Shown: positions 20,636-30,230, numbered from the stretch's first letter. The stretch is DNA of 64,000 nt from Marinobacter lipolyticus SM19 (GCF_000397065.2 NZ_KE007317.1:562969-626968), one strand, 5' to 3'. Made by a program: numbers and translations. Notes: generated by a model from the sequence alone, not told the origin.

Positions 20636-21869
20636 AACGCAGGGCCTCCGCCGGATCGATTCGTGATGCCCGCCAGGCGGGATAAATGGTCGCCAGCAGG
20701 CTCATTGCCAGACCGGCACCACTGATAATGGCCACATCCTGCCACTGCAACTGCGATGGCAGATAACTGATGAAGTACACGTCTGCACTCAGGAACTGAT
20801 GACCAAGGGCTGCCTCAAGCCAGGATATGAAGGCGCTGATATTCAACGCCCCGACAACGCCAAGTGCGGTACCAACCAGAGTGCCGAAAATACCTATGAC
20901 GCCGCCCTGAATGATAAAGATCCGCATGATCCGCCCCGGTGTTGCCCCCATGGTACGCAAGATAGCGATATCCGCAGTTTTGTCGGTTACCACCATGACC
21001 AGCGTCGATACAATGTTGAATGCGGCCACCGCCACGATAAACATTAACAGCAGCCCGATCATGGTCTTTTCCATGCGAATAGCCTGGAACAGGTTGCCAT
21101 GGGTTCGGGTCCAGTCGGAAATATAGTACCGGCCATCCAGTCCACGGGCCGCCTGTTCTGCCACTTTCGGTGCCGCGAAAAGATCATCCACCAGCAACCT
21201 TACCCCCTGGGCCCGGCCGCCGGTTCGCATCAGTTTTGCCGCATCATCCATATGAATCAGCGTGTAGTTTCCATCAAGTTCAGCGCCGACACTGAAGATC
21301 CCCTTCACCGTAAACCGCTTGAGCCTGGGCAACACTCCCGCCGGAGTGACGGAGGCCTCCGGCAGCACAACGGTGACCTTGTCACCGATCTGCAACCTCA
21401 GACTGGATGCCATCAGCCGACCGATAATCATGCCAAACTCACCGGATTTCAGGTCATCCAGACTGCCTTCAAGCATATGATTCTCGATGATGGATACACT
21501 GCGCTCCTGCTCCGGCAACACACCATTGAGCATCACACCCCTGACATCACCGCCACCAGTGACCATGCCCTGGCCCTGAATGAAGGGAGCGGCGGCAAGC
21601 ACCCGGGGGTGCTCTTCGACCTTTGCGTCGACAGTTTCCCAGTCCCGAAGCTGATCGGCCCCCTGGATAACCGCGTGGGGAACCATGCCGAGGATGCGCT
21701 GCTTCAACTCACGGTCGAATCCGTTCATCACCGAGAGGACGATAATCAACACCGCAACGCCGAGCATCAACCCGATCATCGAAGTGAGTGAGATAAAGGA
21801 AATAAAGTGATTGCGCCGCTTTGCCGCGGTGTATCGCAAACCAACATATAACGATAAAGGTCTGAACAT
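20628..21869 (-). CDS. Lipoprotein-releasing system permease (LolC/E/F type)
   Basis: 413-residue FtsX-family inner-membrane protein. One helix near residues 23–48 (MIGLMLGVAVLIIVLSVMNG), a large periplasmic domain (about 50–265), then three helices at about 270–400. The periplasmic part has the hook-like loop SVTPAGVLPRLKRF, which in LolC contacts LolA. Pseudomonas has lolC–lolD–lolE; here there is no second permease gene, which fits the LolDF arrangement where a single permease forms a homodimer. A separate lolE elsewhere in the genome cannot be ruled out. Confidence 0.9.
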   Translation of the reverse strand: MFRPLSLYVGLRYTAAKRRNHFISFISLTSMIGLMLGVAVLIIVLSVMNGFDRELKQRILGMVPHAVIQGADQLRDWETVDAKVEEHPRVLAAAPFIQGQGMVTGGGDVRGVMLNGVLPEQERSVSIIENHMLEGSLDDLKSGEFGMIIGRLMASSLRLQIGDKVTVVLPEASVTPAGVLPRLKRFTVKGIFSVGAELDGNYTLIHMDDAAKLMRTGGRAQGVRLLVDDLFAAPKVAEQAARGLDGRYYISDWTRTHGNLFQAIRMEKTMIGLLLMFIVAVAAFNIVSTLVMVVTDKTADIAILRTMGATPGRIMRIFIIQGGVIGIFGTLVGTALGVVGALNISAFISWLEAALGHQFLSADVYFISYLPSQLQWQDVAIISGAGLAMSLLATIYPAWRASRIDPAEALRYE

Positions 21870-21982
21870 GAGGAGGTGCCTGTTGCTACCTTCGGGTCAT
21901 TCGGATTTCCGGACACACGACTGCCTGGAAACTGCTAAACTTTTCAACATAAACAAAAAATTGCTGTGTATACGGAGCCGTG

Positions 21983-22582
21983 ATGCCGTCACGAACACCC
22001 AACACCTCTCCAGATTCCTCTCCACCGGAGACAGCTTCGGATCGCCGGGACTTTTTCCGGATCGAGGACCGCATTGGCCTGGAGATCCGCAAGGTTCCGC
22101 AAAGCGCCAAAGAAGGATACGATCCTTTCAATGGCGATCATCTGGACGCCCTTCGCGCCGAGCTGAAACGACTGGACCAGGACGTCCGGATTCAACTGGC
22201 CAATCTCGCGGAGCGGGACCGCCTGCTGACCTCGCTGATCAAGTCACTGAACGGGAAGCTGGATACGCTGGCGCGCATTATGGCCTTTGAGCAAAATCCG
22301 TTGCAACCTGAGGACTGGCAGGATGTTACGCTCAGCGAAGGTGGACTGGCTTTTCACAGTCCCACGAACGCCTGGTCCGGAGGGGATATTCTGGCCGTCA
22401 GGATGACGCTGCCTCCCGAACTGTTTCAACCCCGGGCCATCGCCCGGGTACTTCACACAGTCCCCGAGGAAAGCGGTGGCGCCTGGGTTCACACCGAGTT
22501 TACCGAGATACACGACGGTGACCGCCAACAAATTGCCCGACATGTGATGCGCTGGCAAATCCGGCAACGTCAAAACGTGTAA
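21983..22582 (+). CDS. PilZ-like domain protein
   Basis: 199 residues from the ATG at 21983; GGAG at 21974–21977 fits this ATG better than the GTG three bases before it. The N-terminus carries RRDFFRIEDR (about 21–30), with the RxxxR motif of PilZ domains, then a charged, helical stretch (about 45–95) and a C-terminal beta-rich part with TLSEGGLAF, the place of the usual (D/N)xSxxG motif. Because D/N is replaced by T, c-di-GMP binding is uncertain. The position next to the lol genes matches a PilZ gene in Pseudomonas. It is divergent from the lol permease. Confidence 0.7.
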   Translation: MPSRTPNTSPDSSPPETASDRRDFFRIEDRIGLEIRKVPQSAKEGYDPFNGDHLDALRAELKRLDQDVRIQLANLAERDRLLTSLIKSLNGKLDTLARIMAFEQNPLQPEDWQDVTLSEGGLAFHSPTNAWSGGDILAVRMTLPPELFQPRAIARVLHTVPEESGGAWVHTEFTEIHDGDRQQIARHVMRWQIRQRQNV

Positions 22583-22696
22583 ACTGAAGAAAATGTGTGA
22601 CTTTTGCTAACGTTTTTCGGATATTACGTTTCATCCATGTCCTTAAGATGTCTTACTGTATAACAGCGCATCAAGATTCCAGGGAGTACAACACCA

Positions 22697-23002
22697 ATGA
22701 AAAAGCCTGTAACCCGTCTGCTCGGCGCCGTAGTAACGGTGGCAACCCTTGGCCTGTCCCCCATGACGCCAGTCACGGCCGATGAAGTGAAAATACCGGT
22801 CGGATCACAGGCTGAACGGTCGGAGGCGGATCTTCCCCGCACCGGCATGAGCCAGGCCAGTGTCCGCGACTCATGGGGGACACCTCGTGAAACAAGAGGC
22901 CCCGTTGGCGATCCACCCATATCACAATGGCATTACGATGGATTTGTGGTCTATTTCGAAGGCAACCACGTTATCCATACAGTATTGAAACGGGATCGCT
23001 AA
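22697..23002 (+). CDS. Small secreted protein, possible BamE/SmpA-like fold
   Basis: 101-residue protein with a signal peptide (MKKPVTRLLGAVVTVATLGL…PVTA, cleavage probably near residue 28). The mature part contains PRTGMSQASVRDSWGTPRE and PISQWHYDGFVVYFEGNHVI, resembling the short helix–helix–strand pattern of BamE-like domains where a G-P turn follows the second helix. It has no lipobox cysteine. Similar small proteins occur in Pseudomonas as conserved hypotheticals. The function is unknown; I call the fold with low confidence. Confidence 0.7.
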   Translation: MKKPVTRLLGAVVTVATLGLSPMTPVTADEVKIPVGSQAERSEADLPRTGMSQASVRDSWGTPRETRGPVGDPPISQWHYDGFVVYFEGNHVIHTVLKRDR

Positions 23003-23032
23003 ACAGTTGAACAAATTTCCTTCATGCACATC

Positions 23033-23061
23033 CTGACGCAACGTCGTTCGTTGGTTAGAAT
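23033..23061 (+). promoter_or_regulatory. Candidate sigma70 promoter for aguAB
   Basis: CTGACG (23033–23038) and TAGAAT (23056–23061) are 17 bp apart, about 30 bp before the aguA start codon. Two mismatches in the −35 and one in the −10 make it plausible but not certain. Confidence 0.4.
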
Positions 23062-23090
23062 GGCGACTTTTTGCAATAGGTGGCGATAAA

Positions 23091-24143
23091 TTGACTTCCA
23101 GACGTGTGTTGCCCGCCGAATGGGCTCCTCAAAGCGCGGTCATGCTGACCTGGCCGCACGCCGGTACCGACTGGTTCAGTATTCTCGAGGAAGTGGAACC
23201 CGTGTTTATGGCGATCGCCAAGGCAGTGCTTGAACACGAGCATCTGGTGATCAGCTGTGAGCATGTCGCCCGCCTGCAGGAACTGGGCCAGCTGCTATCT
23301 GCCTATACGAGCGAAGAAGGGCTACCGGGTCGCGTCATAACGGTACCGGCCCCTGCCAACGATACCTGGGCCAGAGACCATGGCCCGATTTCGGTGGAAA
23401 CACAGAGCGGCATGGCAATACTGGATTTCAGGTTTAACGCCTGGGGTGGCAAGTTCCCCTGGGAGAAAGACAACGCTCTGAATCAGCATCTCCACAATGC
23501 CGGCGCTTTTGGGACGACCCCCATCATGCCAGTGGATTTCGTGCTGGAAGGTGGCTCCATCGAATCCGATGGACAGGGAACCATCCTGACCACCAGCGAG
23601 TGCATGTTGACCCCGACCAGGAACCCGACCGTGGATCGTGCAGCCATAGAAGACCTGCTGTCCGAAACCCTGGGGGCAGATCGTGTTTTATGGCTGAACC
23701 ATGGCTATCTGGCCGGCGACGACACCGATAGTCACATCGATACCCTGGCCCGGTTCTGCGCTCCCGACCACATCTGCTATGTGGCGTGCCCGGACGTTGC
23801 CGATGAACATTACAGTGCCCTGGCGGCCATGGAAGAAGAGTTACAGCACTTCCACCAGGCGGATGGTTCTCCCTACAAGCTGACACCACTACCCTGGCCC
23901 GATGCTATCGTAGACGATGACGGGCAGCGCCTGCCGGCCACCTATGCCAACTTCCTGATTATCAACGACGCCGTGCTACTGCCTGTTTACGACGTGCCTC
24001 AGGACGACGAAGCCATTACCATCATGCAGGGCCTGTTCCCGGAGCGGGAGATCGTTCCAATCAATTGCCGGCCATTGATCCAGCAACACGGCAGCCTGCA
24101 CTGTGTCACCATGCAACTGCCCGCAGGAGTGGTAACCCCATGA
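23091..24143 (+). CDS. aguA: Agmatine deiminase (peptidyl-arginine deiminase family)
   Basis: Hydrolyses agmatine to N-carbamoylputrescine and ammonia. It has 350 residues from a TTG start at 23091 with AGGTGG 7 bp upstream; the protein begins MTSRRVLPAEWAPQSAVML. Family motifs include the Asp/His-bearing DTWARDHGPI and LEGGSIESDG, DSHIDTLARF, and the C-terminal catalytic-cysteine region HGSLHCVTMQ. aguB overlaps it by 4 bp, completing agmatine to putrescine. A related arginine deiminase-fold enzyme is the only alternative, and the aguB neighbour argues against it. Confidence 0.94.
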   Translation: MTSRRVLPAEWAPQSAVMLTWPHAGTDWFSILEEVEPVFMAIAKAVLEHEHLVISCEHVARLQELGQLLSAYTSEEGLPGRVITVPAPANDTWARDHGPISVETQSGMAILDFRFNAWGGKFPWEKDNALNQHLHNAGAFGTTPIMPVDFVLEGGSIESDGQGTILTTSECMLTPTRNPTVDRAAIEDLLSETLGADRVLWLNHGYLAGDDTDSHIDTLARFCAPDHICYVACPDVADEHYSALAAMEEELQHFHQADGSPYKLTPLPWPDAIVDDDGQRLPATYANFLIINDAVLLPVYDVPQDDEAITIMQGLFPEREIVPINCRPLIQQHGSLHCVTMQLPAGVVTP

Positions 24144-25051
24144 GTCGCTCCGCACTGAACGTAGCAGCCATTCAGCAGACCTCCAGCCCGGACAAAGCTG
24201 CCAGCCTTGCGACCAGTGAAAAGCTGGTCAGGCAGGCAACCTCCGAAGGCGCACAACTGATCGTGCTGCAGGAGCTGCACGCCACCCTGTACTTCTGCCA
24301 AACCGAAGACACCTCGGTGTTTGAGCTGGCTGAGCCGATCCCAGGGCCGTCCAGCAACCATCTTTCGGCGCTTGCCGCCGAACTCGGCATCGTGCTGGTT
24401 GGGTCCATTTTTGAACGGCGTATGAACGGCGTCTATCACAACACCGCGGTGGTCTTTGAGCGAGACGGCTCCATTGCCGGCATCTATCGCAAGATGCACA
24501 TCCCGGATGATCCCGGATTCTACGAAAAATTCTACTTTACCCCCGGCGACGCCAGCTTCAATGATGGCCGTAATGGGTTCACCCCGATTGAAACCTCCAT
24601 TGGCAAGCTCGGTGTCCTGGTGTGCTGGGACCAGTGGTATCCAGAGGCGGCACGATTGATGGCCCTCGCCGGCGCTGAGGTGCTGATCTACCCCACCGCC
24701 ATTGGCTGGGATACCACCGATGAAGCGGAAGAACAGGCACGGCAACTGGAAGCCTGGGTCACCGTACAACGGGGCCACGCCGTCGCCAACAACCTTCCGG
24801 TGATTGCGCCAAACCGGGTTGGCACCGAGCCCGACCCATCCGGCCAGTCCAAAGGCATTCGCTTTTGGGGCAACAGTTTTATCTGTGGCCCCCAGGGGGA
24901 ATTCCTGGCGAGAGCGGATGACCAATCGGAATCGATCCTGCACGCCACCATCGACCGTAACCGCAGCGAATCGATACGGCGCATCTGGCCGTATCTGAGA
25001 GATCGACGCATTGACGCCTACAGCGACATCCTCAAAAGGGTACGGGACTGA
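24140..25051 (+). CDS. aguB: N-carbamoylputrescine amidase
   Basis: Nitrilase-superfamily enzyme that cleaves N-carbamoylputrescine to putrescine, CO2 and ammonia. It has 303 residues from the ATG at 24140, which overlaps the aguA stop (ATGA). The Glu-Lys-Cys triad is visible in LQELHATLYFC, YRKMHIPDDPGF and GVLVCWDQWYPEAARLMAL. C-terminal residues RIWPYLRDRRIDAY are typical of AguB. It works directly after AguA, providing polyamine synthesis without ornithine decarboxylase. Confidence 0.95.
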   Translation: MSRSALNVAAIQQTSSPDKAASLATSEKLVRQATSEGAQLIVLQELHATLYFCQTEDTSVFELAEPIPGPSSNHLSALAAELGIVLVGSIFERRMNGVYHNTAVVFERDGSIAGIYRKMHIPDDPGFYEKFYFTPGDASFNDGRNGFTPIETSIGKLGVLVCWDQWYPEAARLMALAGAEVLIYPTAIGWDTTDEAEEQARQLEAWVTVQRGHAVANNLPVIAPNRVGTEPDPSGQSKGIRFWGNSFICGPQGEFLARADDQSESILHATIDRNRSESIRRIWPYLRDRRIDAYSDILKRVRD

Positions 25052-25058
25052 ATCCTGC

Positions 25059-25970
25059 ATGAAGAAAATGATTGATACCGTTGTCAGCGAGCTCAACACC
25101 ATACTGCTGGGCAAGGAGCAACAGGTTCGCCTGGCCATATGTGGACTATTGGCCCGCGGCCATCTGTTGATCGAAGATATTCCCGGTATGGGCAAAACCA
25201 CACTGTCCCATGCCCTCGCCCGGATCATGGGCCTCAGTTACCAGCGCATCCAGTTCACCAACGACCTGCTCCCGGCCGACGTCCTCGGCTACTCCATGTA
25301 CGACAAGGAAGCCGGGACACTGGTATTCCACAAGGGCCCCATCTTCGCCCAGGTTGTACTTGCTGACGAAATCAACCGCGCCTCACCGCGTACCCAAAGC
25401 GCACTGCTGGAGGCCATGGAAGAACGACAGGTATCCATCGAAGGCGAGACCCGCCCGCTACCCCACCCGTTCTTTGTTATCGCCACCCAGAACCCCATTG
25501 AACAGGGCGGAACCTACCCTCTCCCGGAATCCCAGCTGGACCGTTTTCTGATGCGTCTACGGCTCGGCTATCCCGATCCCAAGGCGGAACGGGAGCTGCT
25601 CGAAGGCGAAGATCGCCGCATGCTGACCGGCAAACTGCAAACCCTGTTGAGCCAGTCAGACCTGGACACCCTCCAGGAGGCCGTTGGGAGGGTAACCACC
25701 AGCCCGGCTTTACTGGATTATGTCCAGCGCCTGCTCGAACACAGCCGCCGCATGCCCGGTTTGCTTTATGGCCTGTCGCCCCGCGCGGGTCTTGGCCTGG
25801 TTCGCGCCGCCAGGGCCTGGGCCTTGATGGACGGACGACACCACGTATTGCCCGACGACATTCAGGCTGTGTTTCCAGCTGTTGCGGAACACCGACTGGA
25901 ACAGGGAGAATCCGGAAAGAGCACCGAACGGGTAAGGCAACTTCTTGCCTCTGTTTCTGTCATCGAATGA
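25059..25970 (+). CDS. MoxR-family AAA+ ATPase, without its usual partners
   Basis: 303 residues from the ATG at 25059, only 7 bp after aguB. Walker A DIPGMGKTT (about 40–48), Walker B VVLADEINRASPRTQ, sensor 1 FFVIATQNPIEQGGTYPLPE and the C-terminal lid domain are all complete. MoxR ATPases act as chaperones with von Willebrand-domain proteins and are normally followed by DUF58 and transglutaminase-like genes; here the next gene is trxB and the 132 bp between hold no such gene. Its spacing suggests co-transcription with aguAB. The substrate is unknown. Confidence 0.9.
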   Translation: MKKMIDTVVSELNTILLGKEQQVRLAICGLLARGHLLIEDIPGMGKTTLSHALARIMGLSYQRIQFTNDLLPADVLGYSMYDKEAGTLVFHKGPIFAQVVLADEINRASPRTQSALLEAMEERQVSIEGETRPLPHPFFVIATQNPIEQGGTYPLPESQLDRFLMRLRLGYPDPKAERELLEGEDRRMLTGKLQTLLSQSDLDTLQEAVGRVTTSPALLDYVQRLLEHSRRMPGLLYGLSPRAGLGLVRAARAWALMDGRHHVLPDDIQAVFPAVAEHRLEQGESGKSTERVRQLLASVSVIE

Positions 25971-26066
25971 AGAACACCATTGATGGAAGGGCGTTGGTGA
26001 GTAAATAGCATCATTTAATAACAGAAATTAGCCAAAACAACTGGAACAACGCCCCGTTCATGGTAG

Positions 26067-27053
<987 letters not shown>

Positions 27054-27089
27054 CCTGTACTGACGGCAGGCTACTCTGAAGTCAGAAGA

Positions 27090-27195
27090 AGCCGTTGGGT
27101 GGGGTGTTCTGAAACTGTGCGGAGCCATGGATGGCGGAGCCCAAGCGTCACATGGATGTGCTTGAGCGTGTTTCAGAACACCCCGCCCAACGGCT
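27090..27195. repeat. 106-bp inverted-repeat element between trxB and aat
   Basis: A 26-nt arm at 27090–27115 (begins AGCCGTTGGG, ends TTCTGAAAC) pairs with 27170–27195; 25 of 26 positions are exact complements and the other is a G·T pair. The 54-nt loop holds a second layer: GAGCCATGGATGGCGGAGC and CACATGGATGTG, each with its own inner symmetry and a shared CATGGATG core. It has no long open frame of its own. It could be a repetitive extragenic palindrome or small non-autonomous element, and could also end trxB transcription. I believe related sequences occur in Marinobacter intergenic regions, but this is memory, not a search. Confidence 0.8.
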
Positions 27196-27245
27196 GATAC
27201 TCCCAAGCCAAAGAACAAGGCAGCACACTCCGAAACCGGACCTGG

Positions 27246-27962
27246 ATGACCTCACTACCCTGGATAGACCCCGACCAACTCTGGTTCCCTCCCGCCGAGG
27301 AAGCCCTGGACGAACCCGATGGCCTGCTGGCACTGGGCGGAGACCTCTCCACCGACCGCCTGACCCTCGCCTACCGTAACGGCATCTTCCCCTGGTACAG
27401 CGACGACCAACCCATCCTCTGGTGGTCCCCCAACCCACGATGTGTCCTGTTCCCGGACGAAATTCACGTATCCCGCAGCCTGCGCCGCACCCTCAACCGG
27501 CAACACTTCTCGATAACTGCAGACCAGGATTTCACCAACGTTATACGCCTGTGTGCAGAAACCCGCGAAAGAGAAGGCACCTGGATCACCGAAGACATGG
27601 CTCGCAGCTACACCCAGCTACACAAACTCGGAGTTGCCCACTCCATCGAAGCCTGGAATGCGGCCGGTGAGTTGGTAGGCGGCATGTACGGCCTGGCCAT
27701 GGGTCAGTGCTTTTTTGGAGAGTCCATGTTCTCGCTGGAAACCAACGCGTCAAAAGTACTGATGGTGCATCTGGCCAATCAATTGTCAGAATGGGGCTAT
27801 GAAATCATGGACTGCCAGGTGGAGAACGACCACCTGTTAAAAATGGGGGCCCGATCCATTCCACGCGACGAGTTTTTATCTATACTCAGGGCAAGTGTAG
27901 ACCGCTCTCCAACGCAGAGCTCCTGGCAAATCCAGTGGCAATGGCCTGGCCCGGAGGTGTGA
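27246..27962 (+). CDS. aat: Leucyl/phenylalanyl-tRNA–protein transferase
   Basis: Adds Leu or Phe from aminoacyl-tRNA to proteins with N-terminal Arg or Lys, marking them for ClpS/ClpAP. It has 238 residues. Characteristic motifs are FPWYSDDQPILWWSPNPRCVL, GTWITEDM, SIEAWNAAGELVGGMYG and FFGESMFS. The ATG at 27246 is followed without overlap by bpt at 27963, so the two transferases form one unit, with infA close behind. Confidence 0.97.
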   Translation: MTSLPWIDPDQLWFPPAEEALDEPDGLLALGGDLSTDRLTLAYRNGIFPWYSDDQPILWWSPNPRCVLFPDEIHVSRSLRRTLNRQHFSITADQDFTNVIRLCAETREREGTWITEDMARSYTQLHKLGVAHSIEAWNAAGELVGGMYGLAMGQCFFGESMFSLETNASKVLMVHLANQLSEWGYEIMDCQVENDHLLKMGARSIPRDEFLSILRASVDRSPTQSSWQIQWQWPGPEV

Positions 27963-28676
27963 ATGAGCAATCTCAGAACACTGGTATTCTTCGCTACGCC
28001 CCCGCACGACTGCAGCTACCTGCCGAATCGTGAAGCGACCACTATGTTCGTCGACCCGCGAGCACATATCGACAAAAAATTGTACAGCCAGCTCACCGCC
28101 TTGGGTTTTCGCCGCAGCGGCTCCCATTACTACCGCCCCCACTGCGAAAACTGCAACGCATGCATTCCTGTGCGACTCAAGGTGAACGAATTCAAGCCCG
28201 ACCGGAATCAACGCAGGGTGCTCGAGAAGAACCGGGATCTGACTTGCGAGCTGGTACCGGCCAGTTTTAGCGAACGCTATTACCGGCTTTACTCCCATTA
28301 CATTGAGCAACGGCACGCGGATGGCGACATGTACCCTCCGTCCCGGGAACAATTCACATCCTTTCTGGTGGAAGGAGCCACCGACTCCTGGTTCCTGGAG
28401 ATCCGCCTCGAAGAAGAGCTGATCGGCCTGGCAGCAGTAGATATGCTGGACGATGGTCTGTCGGCCATCTATACCGTTTTTGACCCTGCCCACGAGAGCC
28501 GCAGTCTCGGCACTTTTGCCATTCTCTGGCAAATTGAAGCCGCAAAATCATGGGAGTTGCCCCACCTTTATCTGGGATACTGGATTCGGGAATGCCGGAA
28601 AATGAACTATAAAACCCGCTTTACCCCCATTGAAGCCCTCAGGGATGGTCAATGGCAGGTACTGAAACGCAACTGA
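27963..28676 (+). CDS. bpt: Aspartate/glutamate leucyltransferase (arginyltransferase family)
   Basis: Transfers Leu from Leu-tRNA to N-terminal Asp or Glu, a second entry into the bacterial N-degron pathway. It has 237 residues. The N-terminal cysteine-bearing region (PHDCSYLPNREATTMFVDP, then CENCNACIPVRL) and C-terminal YLGYWIRECRKMNYKTRF are family hallmarks of ATE-like enzymes. It directly follows aat. The name rests on known bacterial homologues (Vibrio Bpt); arginyl transfer is the alternative activity. Confidence 0.94.
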   Translation: MSNLRTLVFFATPPHDCSYLPNREATTMFVDPRAHIDKKLYSQLTALGFRRSGSHYYRPHCENCNACIPVRLKVNEFKPDRNQRRVLEKNRDLTCELVPASFSERYYRLYSHYIEQRHADGDMYPPSREQFTSFLVEGATDSWFLEIRLEEELIGLAAVDMLDDGLSAIYTVFDPAHESRSLGTFAILWQIEAAKSWELPHLYLGYWIRECRKMNYKTRFTPIEALRDGQWQVLKRN

Positions 28677-28704
28677 TTTTGCTAAATGGCAACAAATCAG
28701 GCAG

Positions 28705-28716
28705 AATTGCGCAATT
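28705..28716. repeat. Short perfect palindrome upstream of infA
   Basis: AATTGCGCAATT, 41 bp before the infA start, is a perfect 12-bp palindrome and a possible operator or start-region element. No function is known to me. Confidence 0.25.
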
Positions 28717-28757
28717 TAGAATCAAGGCAAGTTAATTCCAAACGAGGTTTTTACTGA

Positions 28758-28976
28758 ATGGCGAAATCAGATGTCATTGAAATGGAAGGCGTTATTGTTG
28801 ATACGCTTCCAAATACCATGTTCCGAGTTGAGCTGAGCAACGGCCACGTTGTGACTGCCCACATCTCCGGCAAGATGCGCAAGAACTATATCCGCATCCT
28901 GACTGGCGACAAGGTGAAAGTTGAGCTTACCCCTTACGATCTCAGCAAGGGCCGTATCGTTTACCGCGCCCGTTAA
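28758..28976 (+). CDS. infA: Translation initiation factor IF-1
   Basis: 72-residue OB-fold protein that binds the 30S A site during initiation: [36 protein letters not shown] and a final YRAR, all canonical. It is followed by a strong terminator. The order aat–bpt–infA is shared with Pseudomonas. Confidence 0.99.
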   Translation: MAKSDVIEMEGVIVDTLPNTMFRVELSNGHVVTAHISGKMRKNYIRILTGDKVKVELTPYDLSKGRIVYRAR

Positions 28977-28994
28977 TCACCCAGGTGACATCTG

Positions 28995-29022
28995 AAAAAG
29001 CCCCGTAAACGGGGCTTTTTTT
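28995..29022. terminator. Bidirectional terminator between infA and the AdeT-like gene
   Basis: AAAAAGCCCC (28995–29004), loop GTAAAC, GGGGCTTTTT (29011–29020) and further T residues. The A-run on the left arm provides a T-run on the minus strand, so it can also end the convergent gene. Confidence 0.92.
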
Positions 29023-29037
29023 GTTACCGCGCCTGCC

Positions 29038-30069
29038 CTACTCACGATCCTCCGCACTGCACTCCAGCGCCCCTGGATTGGTATAGCAACGCACCTTCCT
29101 GAGAATGGTCATCATATTGTCGTCATAGACGCTTGCTGCCTGCATACCCGATGCATGCGTTGCTTGCTGCATATCGATGCGCACTTCGCGCAACATCTCC
29201 TGGTAGCCAACCATGGCGTCTTTGGAAATATCGACCCACCGTTCTGCCGGAATGGAATCTTCGTACTGCCTTACTATCCGCATCGCTTCAGGGTACAGCC
29301 GCGACATTATCTTGCGTGAACGCCGCACAAAGCGATCATCGAACTCGCCTTCCCGAGCCACCAGATGAACTGATACCTGGCCGACCGGGTACTTTATGAT
29401 GCCCCCTGTGTCCCCCATTCCCTTGAACATTTCAAGCAACTCGTAGGCAGCTGCAGGAGCATAGCTGATATCCGCCTGCCCCGTATTGAACAAACGTGCG
29501 AAGTTGGAAATCTTCGCGTCCACTGGCACCGCTCCAATGTACTCAAGCATATGACGTGCGTCGTGGTGCCCTTCGAACACTGTGACTCGTTTACCTTTCA
29601 GGGCATCAGCATCATTGATACTCCGATCGTTAACAAACAAGTACGCCGCCCCCATCGGGGCTACGCCGAGCACCTGATAGCCATCCTGTGACATATGCTC
29701 GTCCACCCTTGGACTGGAGAGAATATGCATCAGGACCCTCAGATCCTCATAATAAGGTACAGCCCCAATGGCGCTGATGGACCCGGTAAAGCTGTTGAAA
29801 TGCCTGACACCCATGTCGGTTACAGCGACGATATCGCATGTACCCGCCTTGAAGTCCGCCACCGCTTCATCTTCATCGGTGTACGGAATCATCGCAAGAC
29901 TGACGCCCGAGCTCACCGCCTTGCGTTGGTAGTCCTGAAGTGTACGGTAGACAAAGCCGCCCGCTCCTGCGACATCAAAGACACAGAATTCTTTCCGTTC
30001 ACTGGCGGCCACCGGGTTCCAGACAGACAGCCCCATCAGGACCGCCAGTGTTGCAGCACATACCTTCAT
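29038..30069 (-). CDS. AdeT1/2-family periplasmic solute-binding-like protein
   Basis: 343 residues from the ATG at 30069, giving a clean signal peptide (MKVCAATLAVLMGLSVWNPVAA); longer in-frame starts would bury it. The mature protein shares many short motifs that I recall from Acinetobacter AdeT proteins: CVFDVAGAGGFVYRTLQDY, IPYTDEDEAVADFKAGTCD, RHFNSFTGSISAIGA, APMGAAYLFVNDRSIND, and VRCYTNPGALECS at the end. AdeT was linked to aminoglycoside resistance, but the fold looks like a TRAP/TAXI-type binding protein and the true ligand is unknown. No membrane transporter genes are adjacent. It sits between infA and clpA, which touch in Pseudomonas. Confidence 0.82.
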   Translation of the reverse strand: MKVCAATLAVLMGLSVWNPVAASERKEFCVFDVAGAGGFVYRTLQDYQRKAVSSGVSLAMIPYTDEDEAVADFKAGTCDIVAVTDMGVRHFNSFTGSISAIGAVPYYEDLRVLMHILSSPRVDEHMSQDGYQVLGVAPMGAAYLFVNDRSINDADALKGKRVTVFEGHHDARHMLEYIGAVPVDAKISNFARLFNTGQADISYAPAAAYELLEMFKGMGDTGGIIKYPVGQVSVHLVAREGEFDDRFVRRSRKIMSRLYPEAMRIVRQYEDSIPAERWVDISKDAMVGYQEMLREVRIDMQQATHASGMQAASVYDDNMMTILRKVRCYTNPGALECSAEDRE

Positions 30070-30230
30070 TCGTCGTGATTCCTTGTCATTATTGTTTATT
30101 TGAGATTTCGCGGCCGAAAATCCGGACCTTTCGACCACGTCACAATAAACTGACAGAGAATGATGCTGATTGAATTGACGACAACGGCGACTGAGCAGCT
30201 AAAAGAAGGTCAACCCCGACATGCAGACAT

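Noticed and set aside
23999..25228. 409-codon open frame on the minus strand across aguA, aguB and moxR
   Set aside because: Antisense shadow; the plus-strand genes are complete with catalytic residues.
27131..27379. 82-codon open frame running from the inverted repeat into aat
   Set aside because: Out of frame with aat, starts inside the palindromic element, and has a low-complexity Arg/Pro-rich translation.
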